NCBI GenBank assembly: GCA_934444365.1
Contig: CAKSCM010000022.1
Coordinates: 1-23,973 of the forward strand
Origin: an uncultured Eubacteriales bacterium
GTDB taxonomy: Bacteria > Bacillota > Clostridia > Oscillospirales > Acutalibacteraceae
Length of the DNA: 23,973 nucleotides
Direction of reading: 5' to 3'
A program made the position numbers and the translations under genes. The notes below the pieces were generated by a model. The model was not told where the DNA came from. It saw nothing but the letters and a program-made list of their open reading frames with translations, and ran no database searches. Every line of letters begins with the position of its first letter. Positions within the stretch are counted from its first letter, which is position 1. This document shows positions 15,298 through 23,120 of this stretch, one piece after another.

Positions 15298-16704
15298 TTG
15301 CTTAAAAAATATGTCGGCAATAGGGCTTTTTACCGTATGGCAATGACGGTTGCGCTGCCGATGATGATTCAAAACGCCGTAACGAATTTTGTAAGTTTGC
15401 TCGACAATATAATGGTCGGACGGGTCGGAACGCTGCAGATGAGCGGTGTTTCGGTCGTGAATCAGCTGCTTTTCGTTTATAATCTGTGCATTTTCGGGGC
15501 AGTTGCCGGTGCCGGGATCTTCACCGCTCAGTTTTACGGCCAAAAGGACGACGAGGGTATACGTCAGACCTTCCGCTTTAAAATCCTGATTTGTGCAATT
15601 ATCGGGGCTCTCGGCATTGCTGTGCTGTTTTTTTGCGGCGACGGGCTGATCGGGCTTTATTTAAAGGGAGAGGCCACCCCGGCCGAGCGCGCGGCGACCC
15701 TTGAGTACGGCCGCAAATATCTGGCGGTTATGCTTGTAGGGCTTGTTCCTTTTACAATTAATAACGCATATTCGTCCTCGATGAGGGAGACGGGACAAAC
15801 GGTCGTTCCCATGGCGTCGGGCCTTGTTGCTGTCGGAGTAAATCTGTTTTTAAATTATGTGCTTATTTTCGGCAAGCTCGGGGCGCCGGCCCTCGGCGTT
15901 GTCGGTGCGGCTATCGCGACGGTGGTTTCCCGTTATGCCGAGCTCGGTGTAAACGCCGTCTGGCTGCATAAAAACCATAAACGGTACCCTTATATCCGCG
16001 GTGTTTACCGTTCTATGCGGATTGCTTTGCCATTGCTTAAAAGGATAATTATAAAGGGGTTTCCCCTGCTTATTAACGAAACGCTTTGGTCGGCGAGCGT
16101 TGCCGTGCTTAATCAGTGCTATTCAACCCGCGGACTGATTGTGGTTGCCGCAAATAATATTTCTGCTACGCTCTGGAATTTGTTTTCGGTATGCTTTATT
16201 TCGCTCGGCAGCGCGACCGGAATAATTATAGGACAAATGCTCGGTGCCGGAAAATCTGCCGACGAGGTAAGGGATTGCGACCGCAAGCTTATAGCCTTTT
16301 CGGTGGTGTCATGTGCGGTTTTCGGAGCGGCGATGGCGGCGATTTCGGGGGTGTTTCCTCTTATTTACAAAACCGACTCGGCCGTGCGCTCGCTTGCAAC
16401 CTCAATGATCTGTATAAACGCCGTGATAATGCCCTTTGACGCCTATGCAAACGCCTCGTATTTTACCCTGCGTTCGGGTGGAAAGACCGTTTCGACCCTG
16501 CTTTTCGACAGCTGCTTTGTTTGGGTGGTAGGTGTGCCGGCGGCCTTTTTGCTCAGCCGTTTTACAAACATACCTATCCTGCCCCTTTATGCCATTTGCC
16601 AGGGGACCGAAATACTTAAATGCGTCGTGGGATTTTTTATGGTCAGAAGCGACAGCTGGATCAACAACATGGTAAAATCCCACCCCGAAGAGGCAGCGCG
16701 GTAA
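15298..16704 (+). CDS. MATE family multidrug/Na+ antiporter
   Basis: A 468-residue polytopic membrane protein (about 12 helices) of the multidrug and toxin extrusion family. It exports cationic compounds in exchange for Na+ or H+. Typical features: ALPMMIQNAVTNFVSLLDN near the N-terminus, MVGRVG, an ETGQT-x-x-P motif, and two homologous halves divided by a basic loop (about 235-262). The substrate is not predictable. I place the start at TTG 15298 because GAGGAGGA (15283-15290) sits eight bases upstream and the product then begins MLKKYVGNRAFYRM, like clostridial relatives. The ATG at 15244 has no ribosome binding site and lies beside a hairpin. No regulator is adjacent. Confidence 0.92.
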   Translation: MLKKYVGNRAFYRMAMTVALPMMIQNAVTNFVSLLDNIMVGRVGTLQMSGVSVVNQLLFVYNLCIFGAVAGAGIFTAQFYGQKDDEGIRQTFRFKILICAIIGALGIAVLFFCGDGLIGLYLKGEATPAERAATLEYGRKYLAVMLVGLVPFTINNAYSSSMRETGQTVVPMASGLVAVGVNLFLNYVLIFGKLGAPALGVVGAAIATVVSRYAELGVNAVWLHKNHKRYPYIRGVYRSMRIALPLLKRIIIKGFPLLINETLWSASVAVLNQCYSTRGLIVVAANNISATLWNLFSVCFISLGSATGIIIGQMLGAGKSADEVRDCDRKLIAFSVVSCAVFGAAMAAISGVFPLIYKTDSAVRSLATSMICINAVIMPFDAYANASYFTLRSGGKTVSTLLFDSCFVWVVGVPAAFLLSRFTNIPILPLYAICQGTEILKCVVGFFMVRSDSWINNMVKSHPEEAAR

Positions 16705-16939
16705 TTGCTCGACCTTTGTTAACTTAAAGCGATCGCACTTATCCCGAATCGTCTTGCAAAAGCCCGCCGTTCGGCCTTTGCCGGGCGGTGCGTTGCGAGA
16801 TAAAAGGGGATCGATGGGCTAACCCATATCATACAGCCTGTAAGCCTATAGTTTATAACCGTAACCCAATTACCGTTATTATCATCATCACCGTTACCGT
16901 CACCGCCGCCCGATACAAAGACGGCAAGACGTCATACGG

Positions 16940-17020
16940 GGTACGGATTTCACCGTCAAAGTAACAGACGAGGCGAATTTAAGCGTCGCCGGCAGACTGA
17001 CGGCAAAAGAAAAAATAAAA
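16940..17020 (+). pseudogene. Possible C-terminal remnant of an extracellular protein
   Basis: This frame reads GTDFTVKVTDEANLSVAG and then RLTAKEKIK, a beta-rich pattern like an Ig-like or surface-protein module. Just upstream, in another frame, the reading is RYKDGKTSYG. The two join as one sentence if a single base is added in the G-run at 16938-16941. There is no start codon or ribosome binding site. A terminator follows directly, in the same sense. This suggests a decayed gene, but the stretch is short and could be chance. Confidence 0.3.
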
Positions 17021-17021
17021 G

Positions 17022-17056
17022 GCGCGGTAATGCTTTTTTGCGTACCGCGCTTTTTT
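17022..17056 (+). terminator. Strong intrinsic terminator
   Basis: GCGCGGTA (17022-17029) pairs with TACCGCGC (17043-17050). TTTTTT follows and an A-rich tract precedes. The nearest complete plus-strand gene, MATE, ends 317 bases earlier, so it either ends a long 3' untranslated region or belonged to a lost gene. Confidence 0.85.
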
Positions 17057-17540
17057 AGTATAAATTTAGTTGGATTCAGGTAATAAAGCTGCAATTTACA
17101 AAACTCTACGGTTCGTTTGGTGTATTTTTGCAGGGTTTGTGGTATACTGGACAGAGTGGATAGGCGAAAACCGGATCAAAAAGGGAAAAGTGCGGCTTTT
17201 TAAACGGTTCGGTTTTATCCGATACAACAATTTTTATATTGATACCATCGATTGACAAGGGCAGACACGGTTTTGACGGGCCTAAATGCGCCCATATCGC
17301 GTCAATCTCCTTGACAATACGGCAAGTATTCGTTACGGGACTTTTTTGTCCTAACACATTTGTAGCTCCGGCAAAACTGCAAAGCACCTGCCAGCGATGT
17401 ATTTTCGAGTGATTTTTGGTTTTTGAGACGTAAGGCTTAGAGCTTGGCGCCCGCCAAGGCGAAAAGGGCAAAAAGCAACGGAAAGACATGCTGTCAGGCG
17501 TGTTTTCCCTTGTTAATCGATGGTAAAAGGAGAGGTATGT

Positions 17541-18413
17541 ATGAATCAGGAGAAAACAGGGAAATTTATAGCAGAACTTCGTAAAGAAAAGAATATGACC
17601 CAGATTGATCTGGCAGACAAATTGGGAATTACGGATCGAGCCGTTTCAAAGTGGGAAAACGGCAGGGGAATGCCGGATTTATCGTTATTGGCTCCGCTTT
17701 GCGAAATATTGGGCGTTTCGATAAACGAGCTTTTAAGCGGCGAAAGGCTGGACAAAAAGGATTATCAGGAAAAATTAGAGGACAACATAATAAACACGAT
17801 AAATTATACGGATAAAAAGATCAATAAGACCAAAAGGGTTCTTATCGCTGCTTTATCGGTGATTTTAATACTTACAGCCGCGACGGCCGCGATCGTAACA
17901 ATGTATGTTATTGATGTAACCAGAATGCAAAATAACAAACCGGTCGTGTTTGGTACCTGGGGCTATCCGTATACATCTCCCGTTGACTTAAGGGAAGGAG
18001 AAATAGAATCGGCCATAACGAATTATCTGGTCGAAAAAGGCGACGATGAGCAAAAGCATTACGAAAACGAAAAGACCTTTGCCGGCATGAAAATATATCA
18101 GGTTGAGGAAAAGGACGGATTTTATAACGTATATGCATGGGTGTTAAACGGTAAATATTATCTGGAAAATGATGAAATAAAGCAGGATAGCGGCTCATCT
18201 GCTCCGTATAAGTTTGTTGTAGAATATGCCGACGGCAAATACACCGTGACAGACTTTTTCACGCCGAGAGACGGCGGCAATTATTCGGTTGATATAAAGA
18301 ATATTTTCCCGGCCGGCGTGAGGAATGACATAAATGATGTTCACACAGACGGAACAATAGAAAAGCTGCAGCTTAATATCGACCGGCAGACAAAGCTGTA
18401 TTTTCATAAATAA
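17541..18413 (+). CDS. Membrane-anchored XRE family regulator with extracytoplasmic domain
   Basis: A 290-residue protein. An N-terminal XRE/Cro-type HTH (about residues 7-62, motif ITDRAVSKWENGRGMPDLSLL) is followed by a linker, one transmembrane helix (about 99-123) and a C-terminal domain of about 165 residues predicted outside the membrane. That domain has beta-rich and charged segments (MKIYQVEEKDGFYNVYAWVLNGKYY, KYTVTDFFTPRDGG). This architecture resembles one-component sensors that read an external signal and act on DNA at the membrane. The ligand and targets are unknown. AAGGAGAGG (17527-17535) fixes the ATG at 17541; an upstream in-frame ATG at 17520 lies before this site. It appears monocistronic and converges with the truncated permease. 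Confidence 0.88.
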   Translation: MNQEKTGKFIAELRKEKNMTQIDLADKLGITDRAVSKWENGRGMPDLSLLAPLCEILGVSINELLSGERLDKKDYQEKLEDNIINTINYTDKKINKTKRVLIAALSVILILTAATAAIVTMYVIDVTRMQNNKPVVFGTWGYPYTSPVDLREGEIESAITNYLVEKGDDEQKHYENEKTFAGMKIYQVEEKDGFYNVYAWVLNGKYYLENDEIKQDSGSSAPYKFVVEYADGKYTVTDFFTPRDGGNYSVDIKNIFPAGVRNDINDVHTDGTIEKLQLNIDRQTKLYFHK

Positions 18414-18459
18414 TAATTACGAATAATCACGGCTGTTTTGCCCGGCCTTTTGATGTCTG

Positions 18460-18948
18460 TTATACCTTCTGGGATTTTTTGTTTTGGGTTTTTATAATAT
18501 GCTTTTTGATCTCATCGAGCAGCTGCTCGTGCTTGTGCGGTTTAAGCTTCGGGAAAGCACGGATCATACGACGCTGCTGGCGGTTGAATTTGTGCGCAAA
18601 GCCCTCGTATATTTCGCCAAGCCGGTTGTAAAATCCTGAGCTTTGCACCCGTGTTGCGGCTTTTTCTTTTTTTTCGGCAAGGGTTGCCGAAAAGGCAGCA
18701 AGACGTTTGTTGAAGCCGGAAAATCCCGTAATTGTAACCACCGAATCGGTCAAAAACGCCAGTGTGAAAACGGCGGTTATGATCGGCAGGGTGTATCCCG
18801 GCAGAATATCGGTCAGCCTGACAACGGCCGGATGCAGAATCTTTACAAGAACGACGGAAAATGCCCCGAAAACCACGGCGCCGAGCAGACAGACCCGTCC
18901 GTTTATGTTGAATTTTCTTTTTGAATAGTCCCACCAACGGGCGGATTT
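18460..18948 (-). pseudogene. CmpB-type putative ABC transporter permease, N-terminal half missing
   Basis: The minus-strand frame from about 18948 reads KSARWWDYSKRKFNINGRVC, then LLGAVVFGAFSVVLVKILHPAVV, two hydrophobic segments and a basic C-terminal tail. I recognise RWWDYS-x-x-x-FN-x-x-GR-x-C-L as the hallmark of the putative ABC transporter type IV (PF06541) proteins of Firmicutes. There it follows an N-terminal half with two or three helices. That half is absent here. The frame runs on upstream to a stop at 19042-19044 without an ATG, and what it encodes there does not resemble the family. A GTG at 18876 would give 138 residues but would start inside the conserved domain. Truncation by deletion is the simplest reading; translation of the remnant is unlikely. 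Confidence 0.65.
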
Positions 18949-19233
18949 TACGGATAAAAATTTGTCATAATAACAAAAGGCAAAGCGAATATCTGTCTTT
19001 CCCGTTGTTGTCGCCGCAGTGCTCTTTTTAAATTCGGTCTGTTAAAACCGACGGACGTTTAACGACCCTTCCTGCGGCGGATAATATGGTTTAACCTGCC
19101 GTATCGATTGCGCGTTGAGCGTTGTTTTCGGTTTGACGCTGAAAGCAGAACCGGTCCGACCGACATGCCGGATATCGGGCACCGCCTCAGGCTTTAGGTT
19201 TGACGGATTTTTCGTGGTGAATAAAAAAATAAC

Positions 19234-19262
19234 TTCCAATTTGTTTTTATATGTGTTATAAT
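19234..19262 (+). promoter_or_regulatory. Probable promoter of tRNA-Gln
   Basis: A perfect TATAAT (19257-19262) with a weak -35 TTCCAA (19234-19239) at 17 bases. The tRNA starts 85 bases downstream, similar to the tRNA-Ser arrangement. Confidence 0.5.
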
Positions 19263-19347
19263 ACCCTTTGCCGACGCGCGAGAGGCGATTTTGTCGGCTG
19301 ACGGTATTTACGGCGCAAACCGTTATTAACCGTAATAAATTTAATAT

Positions 19348-19422
19348 TGGGGTGTCGCCAAGCGGTAAGGCAACGGACTTTGACTCCGTCACTCGATGGT
19401 TCGAATCCATCCACTCCAGCCA
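19348..19422 (+). tRNA. tRNA-Gln (anticodon TTG)
   Basis: A 75-nt tRNA. The acceptor TGGGGTG (19348-19354) pairs with CACTCCA (19412-19418), the discriminator is G19419, and CCA is encoded (19420-19422). The anticodon stem ACGGA/TCCGT (19373-19377, 19385-19389) encloses CTTTGAC with TTG at 19380-19382. The T-loop TTCGAAT is standard. Its U1-A72 pair is typical of tRNA-Gln. Confidence 0.96.
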
Positions 19423-19467
19423 AAAACAAAGGACAATTTCCTATAAAGAGATTGTCCTTTGTTTTTT
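19423..19467 (+). terminator. Terminator of tRNA-Gln
   Basis: A perfect 15-bp stem (19423-19437 with 19451-19465, AAAACAAAGGACAAT and its complement) runs into TTTTTTT. It starts at the base after CCA. Confidence 0.9.
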
Positions 19468-19592
19468 TGCTTTTCTTTAAAATTGTTTTCCGGACAAAAG
19501 ATAAAAGCGGTTATATCCGGTTTTACCGTCCCGGAAAAGCCTCAAGGCGGTGACGGAGGTTTTATACCTGCCCCCGTTTTTTTATTCCGATT

Positions 19593-19629
19593 GCAAAAAT
19601 GTCCCGAACCGTTTTACACAATTCGGGAC
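19593..19629 (-). terminator. Terminator of the LRR-dockerin gene
   Basis: On minus, GTCCCGAA (19629-19622) pairs with TTCGGGAC (19608-19601) around a 13-base loop, and ATTTTTGC follows. It lies 35 bases after the stop codon. The plus side has only GTTTTGTTG. Confidence 0.75.
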
Positions 19630-19663
19630 GTTTTGTTGTGTGGTTATTACACTTTTAAAAGTT

Positions 19664-22600
19664 TTAAAATGAGCCGATCTTGCCGACGACGTACTGAAGA
19701 ATCAGCAGAGCGTCGGTCGCCGAAAGGGTACTGTCGCGGTTTACGTCGGCCTGAACAAATTGCTCGTAGGTTAGCTCTACCTTGCCTACGGTCGCCTGAA
19801 GGGCAAGCAGCGCGTCGGCGGCGTTTACGGTTCCGTTTCGGTCAACATCGCCGAGAACCGGGGTCGGACCGGCTCCGTTTACATATATCCTGAGCTCGCA
19901 TCTTCTGCAGTAGTAAAGGTATTCGGCTACTCCGTAACCGACGTATGACGGGTCGTCAAGCTTTGATATAACAAAATCATGGCCGAGAGCCGGGGTAAAG
20001 GTCATATCTGACAAAACCTCGCCGCATAAGGCACAGTGACTGCCGCCGGTATGTCCCTTGGTACAGCAGGTGGCCTCAAACGGGGCGTTTGCAACCTCTT
20101 TATGACCGGTCGTTTCGGTTATGCCGCTTGACTCGGAATGTCCGCACAGTGTGCAGGTCTTTACGGTTTTTCCCTTTGTAATGCAGGTTGGACTTAAGGT
20201 CTCCGACACAAAGCCGTGCGACGTACAGCCCGATTCCTCTTTAAAGGTCATTTCGTTATAGGTCGCATATTCTTCGGCCTTGCTTCCCTTTTTGCCGGTT
20301 ATTACAAAGCCGTCGATAGGCTCGTCGGGAGAAAAGGGATTGCCGGGCTCGGGCGGATAGTATCCAATGCATTCGTTCCCGAGGTAGGCCACGCTTTCGG
20401 GAATGGTAACCCCTTTGCCGGCGCCGTAGCTGAAGAAGGCTCCTTCATCAAGAAAACGCAATCCGTCGTTTAAATGAACTGCCTCAAGCTTTTTGCCCGA
20501 GAAGGCATTGTCGCCCACAGAGCGCACCGTATCGGGGAGGTTAACCGCCTTACAGCCGTGATTGTTAAAGGCCATTTGCTGTATTATGACGGCTCCGCCG
20601 AGGTCAACCGACCTTAATTTTTCGCAATTAAAAAAAGCGTAGTAATCTATCCGCTTGCAGCTTTGAGGAAGGCTGAGCCCGACTAAATCAGGGGCTTCAA
20701 AATTCGCGATATTATGAGGAGTGAGCTCGAGCTGATCGGTTATATATCCTCCGGTTACGGCAATTGTGCCCTCCTTTATGGCGAGGGTGGTATTTTCGGG
20801 AACGGTCCCCTTGTAGCAATAGGCCACCTTTCCGAAATATACCGGGCCGTCGGGCTGGTTGAAGTACCAGCCGGTGTCGCTTAATGAGTCGTGCTCCGTC
20901 CAGGTTACCGATTGCTCCAGATCACCGAAGCCGTCAAGGGAAACACACCCCGAAAATGCGCCGGAGCCTAAGGTCTTGACGTTTTTTCCGCCCTTTACCG
21001 ACGTAAGGGCCGTGCAGCCAGACACTGCACCGCCGTCAATTGCCACAAGGCTGTCGGGCAGGGTGATTTCGGTTAGAAGATTGTGGTTAGCCAGAGATCC
21101 GCTTCCGAGAACACGGATGTTTCCGAGATCTATACTCCGGAGGTTTTCGCCGCCTATGCAAGAATTCAACTCAAGCACGTCGTCGGGAACGGTAACGCTT
21201 TCGAGCGCGTCGCACCCCGAAAAGGCGCTAAAGTAGGGGGTACCCTTGGGGAGAGTAACGCTTTTAAGGTATTTTTGTCCGCTGAAGGAAGCCGCCTCAA
21301 GCAAAACCGTTTGAGGGAGCTTTATCGACCTTAAGCCGACGAGGCCGTTTACGTTGATATAGTCCACACTTTCGGGGACGGTAAGCTCGGTTAAGCTTTC
21401 GTTGTAGCTTACATCTATGGTCAGGGATTTAAGTCCGTCGGGGAGGTTTAATTTTTTAAGCCCGTCGCAATCAAGCTCAAGAAAAACGGTTTTGGTGCCC
21501 GGGCGGACGGTCAGCTCCTCGGGGTAGTCGTTATAATTCCTGTCGATAAGACCGAGGAAAACACTGCCGCAATAAAGCTCGTAGCCGTCGGGAAGGCTGT
21601 TGTACCATTTGGTTTCGGAAAAGCACGATAAATCTATCGTTTTAATCGAGGAGGGGAAATTGATCTGAGCGAGATTTTCGCAATAATCGAAAACGCTCTC
21701 CTCAATGGTTTCGATTCCGTCGGGCAGGGTTACCGATTTAAGGGCGGTGCAGTCGCTGAAGGCCCTTTCGTTCAGGCGTTTAAGACCGCTTCTGAAAGTA
21801 ACCGAGGAAAGCTTTTCGCAATGATTAAAGGCGCTGTAATCGATCTGCTCGAGCCCCTGAGGCAAACTGACCGACAACAGCTCTTTACATTCATAAAATG
21901 CGCACGAACCGATGATTTTTACGCCGCTCGGAATGGTAACGCCGGTTATATCGGTGTACTGAAAAACATTTTTGCCTATAGCCGTAACGCCGCTCGGAAT
22001 AACGGGGGTTTTGCTGCTTCCCTTGTAGGCGAGCAGAATATTTCTCCAAATAAAGAAATCGGAATTGCCCTCGGCCCAGAGCCAGTCGTTGTATATGTCC
22101 GAAAGGAATTTTGCGAAGCCTTCGCTTAAGGATGCCCCCGCAGCACCGAATGCGGTAGGATAAACGTATGTATTATCGTTTTCGATTGTAACGCTTTCAA
22201 GGGAACCGCAGCTTTCAAAAGCACGATTGCCTATTTCGGCAACGCTCGCCGGGATAGTTATTCTTTTAAGCGAGTTGCAATTCGAAAAAGCATAAGCGCC
22301 TATTGTTTTAAGGGAATTCGGAAGAACTATTTCTTCGAGCTCTGAGTGAATGTCGGTATAGCTGCTGTCGTAAAAGGCTTCATCGGAAATATAGGTAACG
22401 GTATCGGGCAAAACTACTTTTTTTACGACCGGATTAAAGTCGCTGTACTGATAGTCGGTGTGAAAATCCTTGATTCCGACTACCTTGTATCCGTCAATAT
22501 AGGACGGCACGGTAACCACCGAATCGTACCCGTTATAAGAGGTTATTTCCACCGTATCGAAGGTGACAAAACGGTAGGTATAGCCGTAGTCGGACCCATC

Positions 22601-22726
22601 CGACGGCATGTTTCCGCCGGAATATACTGCATCGGCATATGAAACCGGCACGGCGGCCGACATCATAAGCACACAAAGCAAAAAGCAAAGCAGATTTTTA
22701 AGTATACCGTGTTTTGTTGTTTTCAT
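19664..22726 (-). CDS. BspA-like leucine-rich-repeat surface protein with C-terminal dockerin
   Basis: A 1020-residue secreted protein. A signal peptide (about 1-33, ending SYADA) precedes a long array of BspA-type LRR_5 repeats (about 65-825). Repeats of about 22-24 residues read like LPDGIETIEESVFDYCENL. The array closes with the usual ITGKKGSKAEEYA capping repeat (809-821). A cysteine-rich region follows (834-943) with C-x-x-C pairs at 858-861, 898-901 and 940-943, possibly metal-binding. The C-terminus (957-1018) is a type I dockerin-like duplicated calcium loop: D960-x-D962-x-N964...D971 and D994-x-N996-x-D998...D1005. Such LRR proteins mediate binding to host or matrix, and dockerins bind cohesins. 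No cohesin or scaffoldin gene lies in the window. GGGGAGGT (22744-22737 on minus) precedes the ATG. It appears monocistronic. Confidence 0.92.
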   Translation of the reverse strand: MKTTKHGILKNLLCFLLCVLMMSAAVPVSYADAVYSGGNMPSDGSDYGYTYRFVTFDTVEITSYNGYDSVVTVPSYIDGYKVVGIKDFHTDYQYSDFNPVVKKVVLPDTVTYISDEAFYDSSYTDIHSELEEIVLPNSLKTIGAYAFSNCNSLKRITIPASVAEIGNRAFESCGSLESVTIENDNTYVYPTAFGAAGASLSEGFAKFLSDIYNDWLWAEGNSDFFIWRNILLAYKGSSKTPVIPSGVTAIGKNVFQYTDITGVTIPSGVKIIGSCAFYECKELLSVSLPQGLEQIDYSAFNHCEKLSSVTFRSGLKRLNERAFSDCTALKSVTLPDGIETIEESVFDYCENLAQINFPSSIKTIDLSCFSETKWYNSLPDGYELYCGSVFLGLIDRNYNDYPEELTVRPGTKTVFLELDCDGLKKLNLPDGLKSLTIDVSYNESLTELTVPESVDYINVNGLVGLRSIKLPQTVLLEAASFSGQKYLKSVTLPKGTPYFSAFSGCDALESVTVPDDVLELNSCIGGENLRSIDLGNIRVLGSGSLANHNLLTEITLPDSLVAIDGGAVSGCTALTSVKGGKNVKTLGSGAFSGCVSLDGFGDLEQSVTWTEHDSLSDTGWYFNQPDGPVYFGKVAYCYKGTVPENTTLAIKEGTIAVTGGYITDQLELTPHNIANFEAPDLVGLSLPQSCKRIDYYAFFNCEKLRSVDLGGAVIIQQMAFNNHGCKAVNLPDTVRSVGDNAFSGKKLEAVHLNDGLRFLDEGAFFSYGAGKGVTIPESVAYLGNECIGYYPPEPGNPFSPDEPIDGFVITGKKGSKAEEYATYNEMTFKEESGCTSHGFVSETLSPTCITKGKTVKTCTLCGHSESSGITETTGHKEVANAPFEATCCTKGHTGGSHCALCGEVLSDMTFTPALGHDFVISKLDDPSYVGYGVAEYLYYCRRCELRIYVNGAGPTPVLGDVDRNGTVNAADALLALQATVGKVELTYEQFVQADVNRDSTLSATDALLILQYVVGKIGSF

Positions 22727-22757
22727 TTTTTCTGATACCTCCCCTTATTTCCTCTTA

Positions 22758-22785
22758 ATTATACGATGCGGCTTCAAAAAGGCAA
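22758..22785 (-). promoter_or_regulatory. Promoter of the LRR-dockerin gene
   Basis: On minus: TTGCCT (22785-22780), a 16-base spacer and TATAAT (22763-22758), about 32 bases before the start codon. The -35 box is the same TTGCCT as at 623-628. Confidence 0.65.
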
Positions 22786-22914
22786 ACATCAATTTCCGAA
22801 CCTGCATTGACAAAACGGAAATCCTTGTCTTGCATGCAAAATCCGGTTTCGCGAATTTTAAAGGTCTGTTTTTTTAAAAGACAGGGCGTTTGGGGCGGCT
22901 TAACTTATCCGACT

Positions 22915-23034
22915 GGCGCCCTTTAGGCAGGCGCCTTTGCCGAAAGCAAAGGCGGACAAAGCGAATGCGAATGGCCAAACCGGCAAGTGTTTTTTAAAAA
23001 TCGCTTTGTCCGCCGGCTTAAAAAGCCGGCGCCT
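22915..23034. repeat. Block of nested inverted repeats between rpe and the LRR gene
   Basis: In 120 bases: GCCTTTGC/GCAAAGGC (22933-22940, 22946-22953), a perfect 14-bp inverted repeat GGCGGACAAAGCGA/TCGCTTTGTCCGCC (22951-22964, 23001-23014), GCCGGC twice around TTAAAAA (23012-23017, 23025-23030), and the palindrome GGCGCC at 22915-22920, 22930-22935 and 23029-23034. No frame in it looks coding. One hairpin may terminate rpe (minus), but the layered structure exceeds a simple terminator and resembles a small palindromic element. No gene is visible between 22727 and 23120. Confidence 0.6.
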
Positions 23035-23120
23035 TCCCCTTTTACTCCAAATTTAAAGGTTTAAACGGCGGTAAAGCTATAAATTAATATGATCAACCGA
23101 CCTGTTTGCTATATGCTCTT

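Larger units (their letters stand above)
16705..17540. other. Long intergenic stretch with a low-complexity run and decayed coding traces
   Basis: About 830 bases without a supported gene. A triplet-like run (about 16866-16912, ACCGTTATTATCATCATC and similar) reads as Gly/Asn/Asp repeats on minus and as a Val/Ile/Thr run on plus. A possible coding fragment follows at 16940-17020, and a strong terminator at 17022-17056. Beyond that, 17057-17540 holds overlapping short frames on both strands without ribosome binding sites. I found no convincing promoter for the XRE gene, although TTGACA-like boxes occur near 17253 and 17311. Confidence 0.5.

Noticed and set aside
16900..17094. Minus-strand frame across the terminator at 17022-17056
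   Set aside because: It runs through a strong intrinsic terminator hairpin and has no start signals.
17070..17489. Short frames on plus (17070-17255) and minus (17106-17489)
   Set aside because: They overlap each other, lack ribosome binding sites and recognisable domains, and lie in a gene-poor stretch. I could not support either as a gene.
18542..18937. Alternative minus frame over the permease remnant
   Set aside because: It is an out-of-frame reading. The frame with RWWDYS and the hydrophobic segments is the one that carries family features.
19042..19410. Open frame on minus over tRNA-Gln
   Set aside because: It starts MDSNHRVTESKSVALPLGD, a standard antisense tRNA-Gln artefact.
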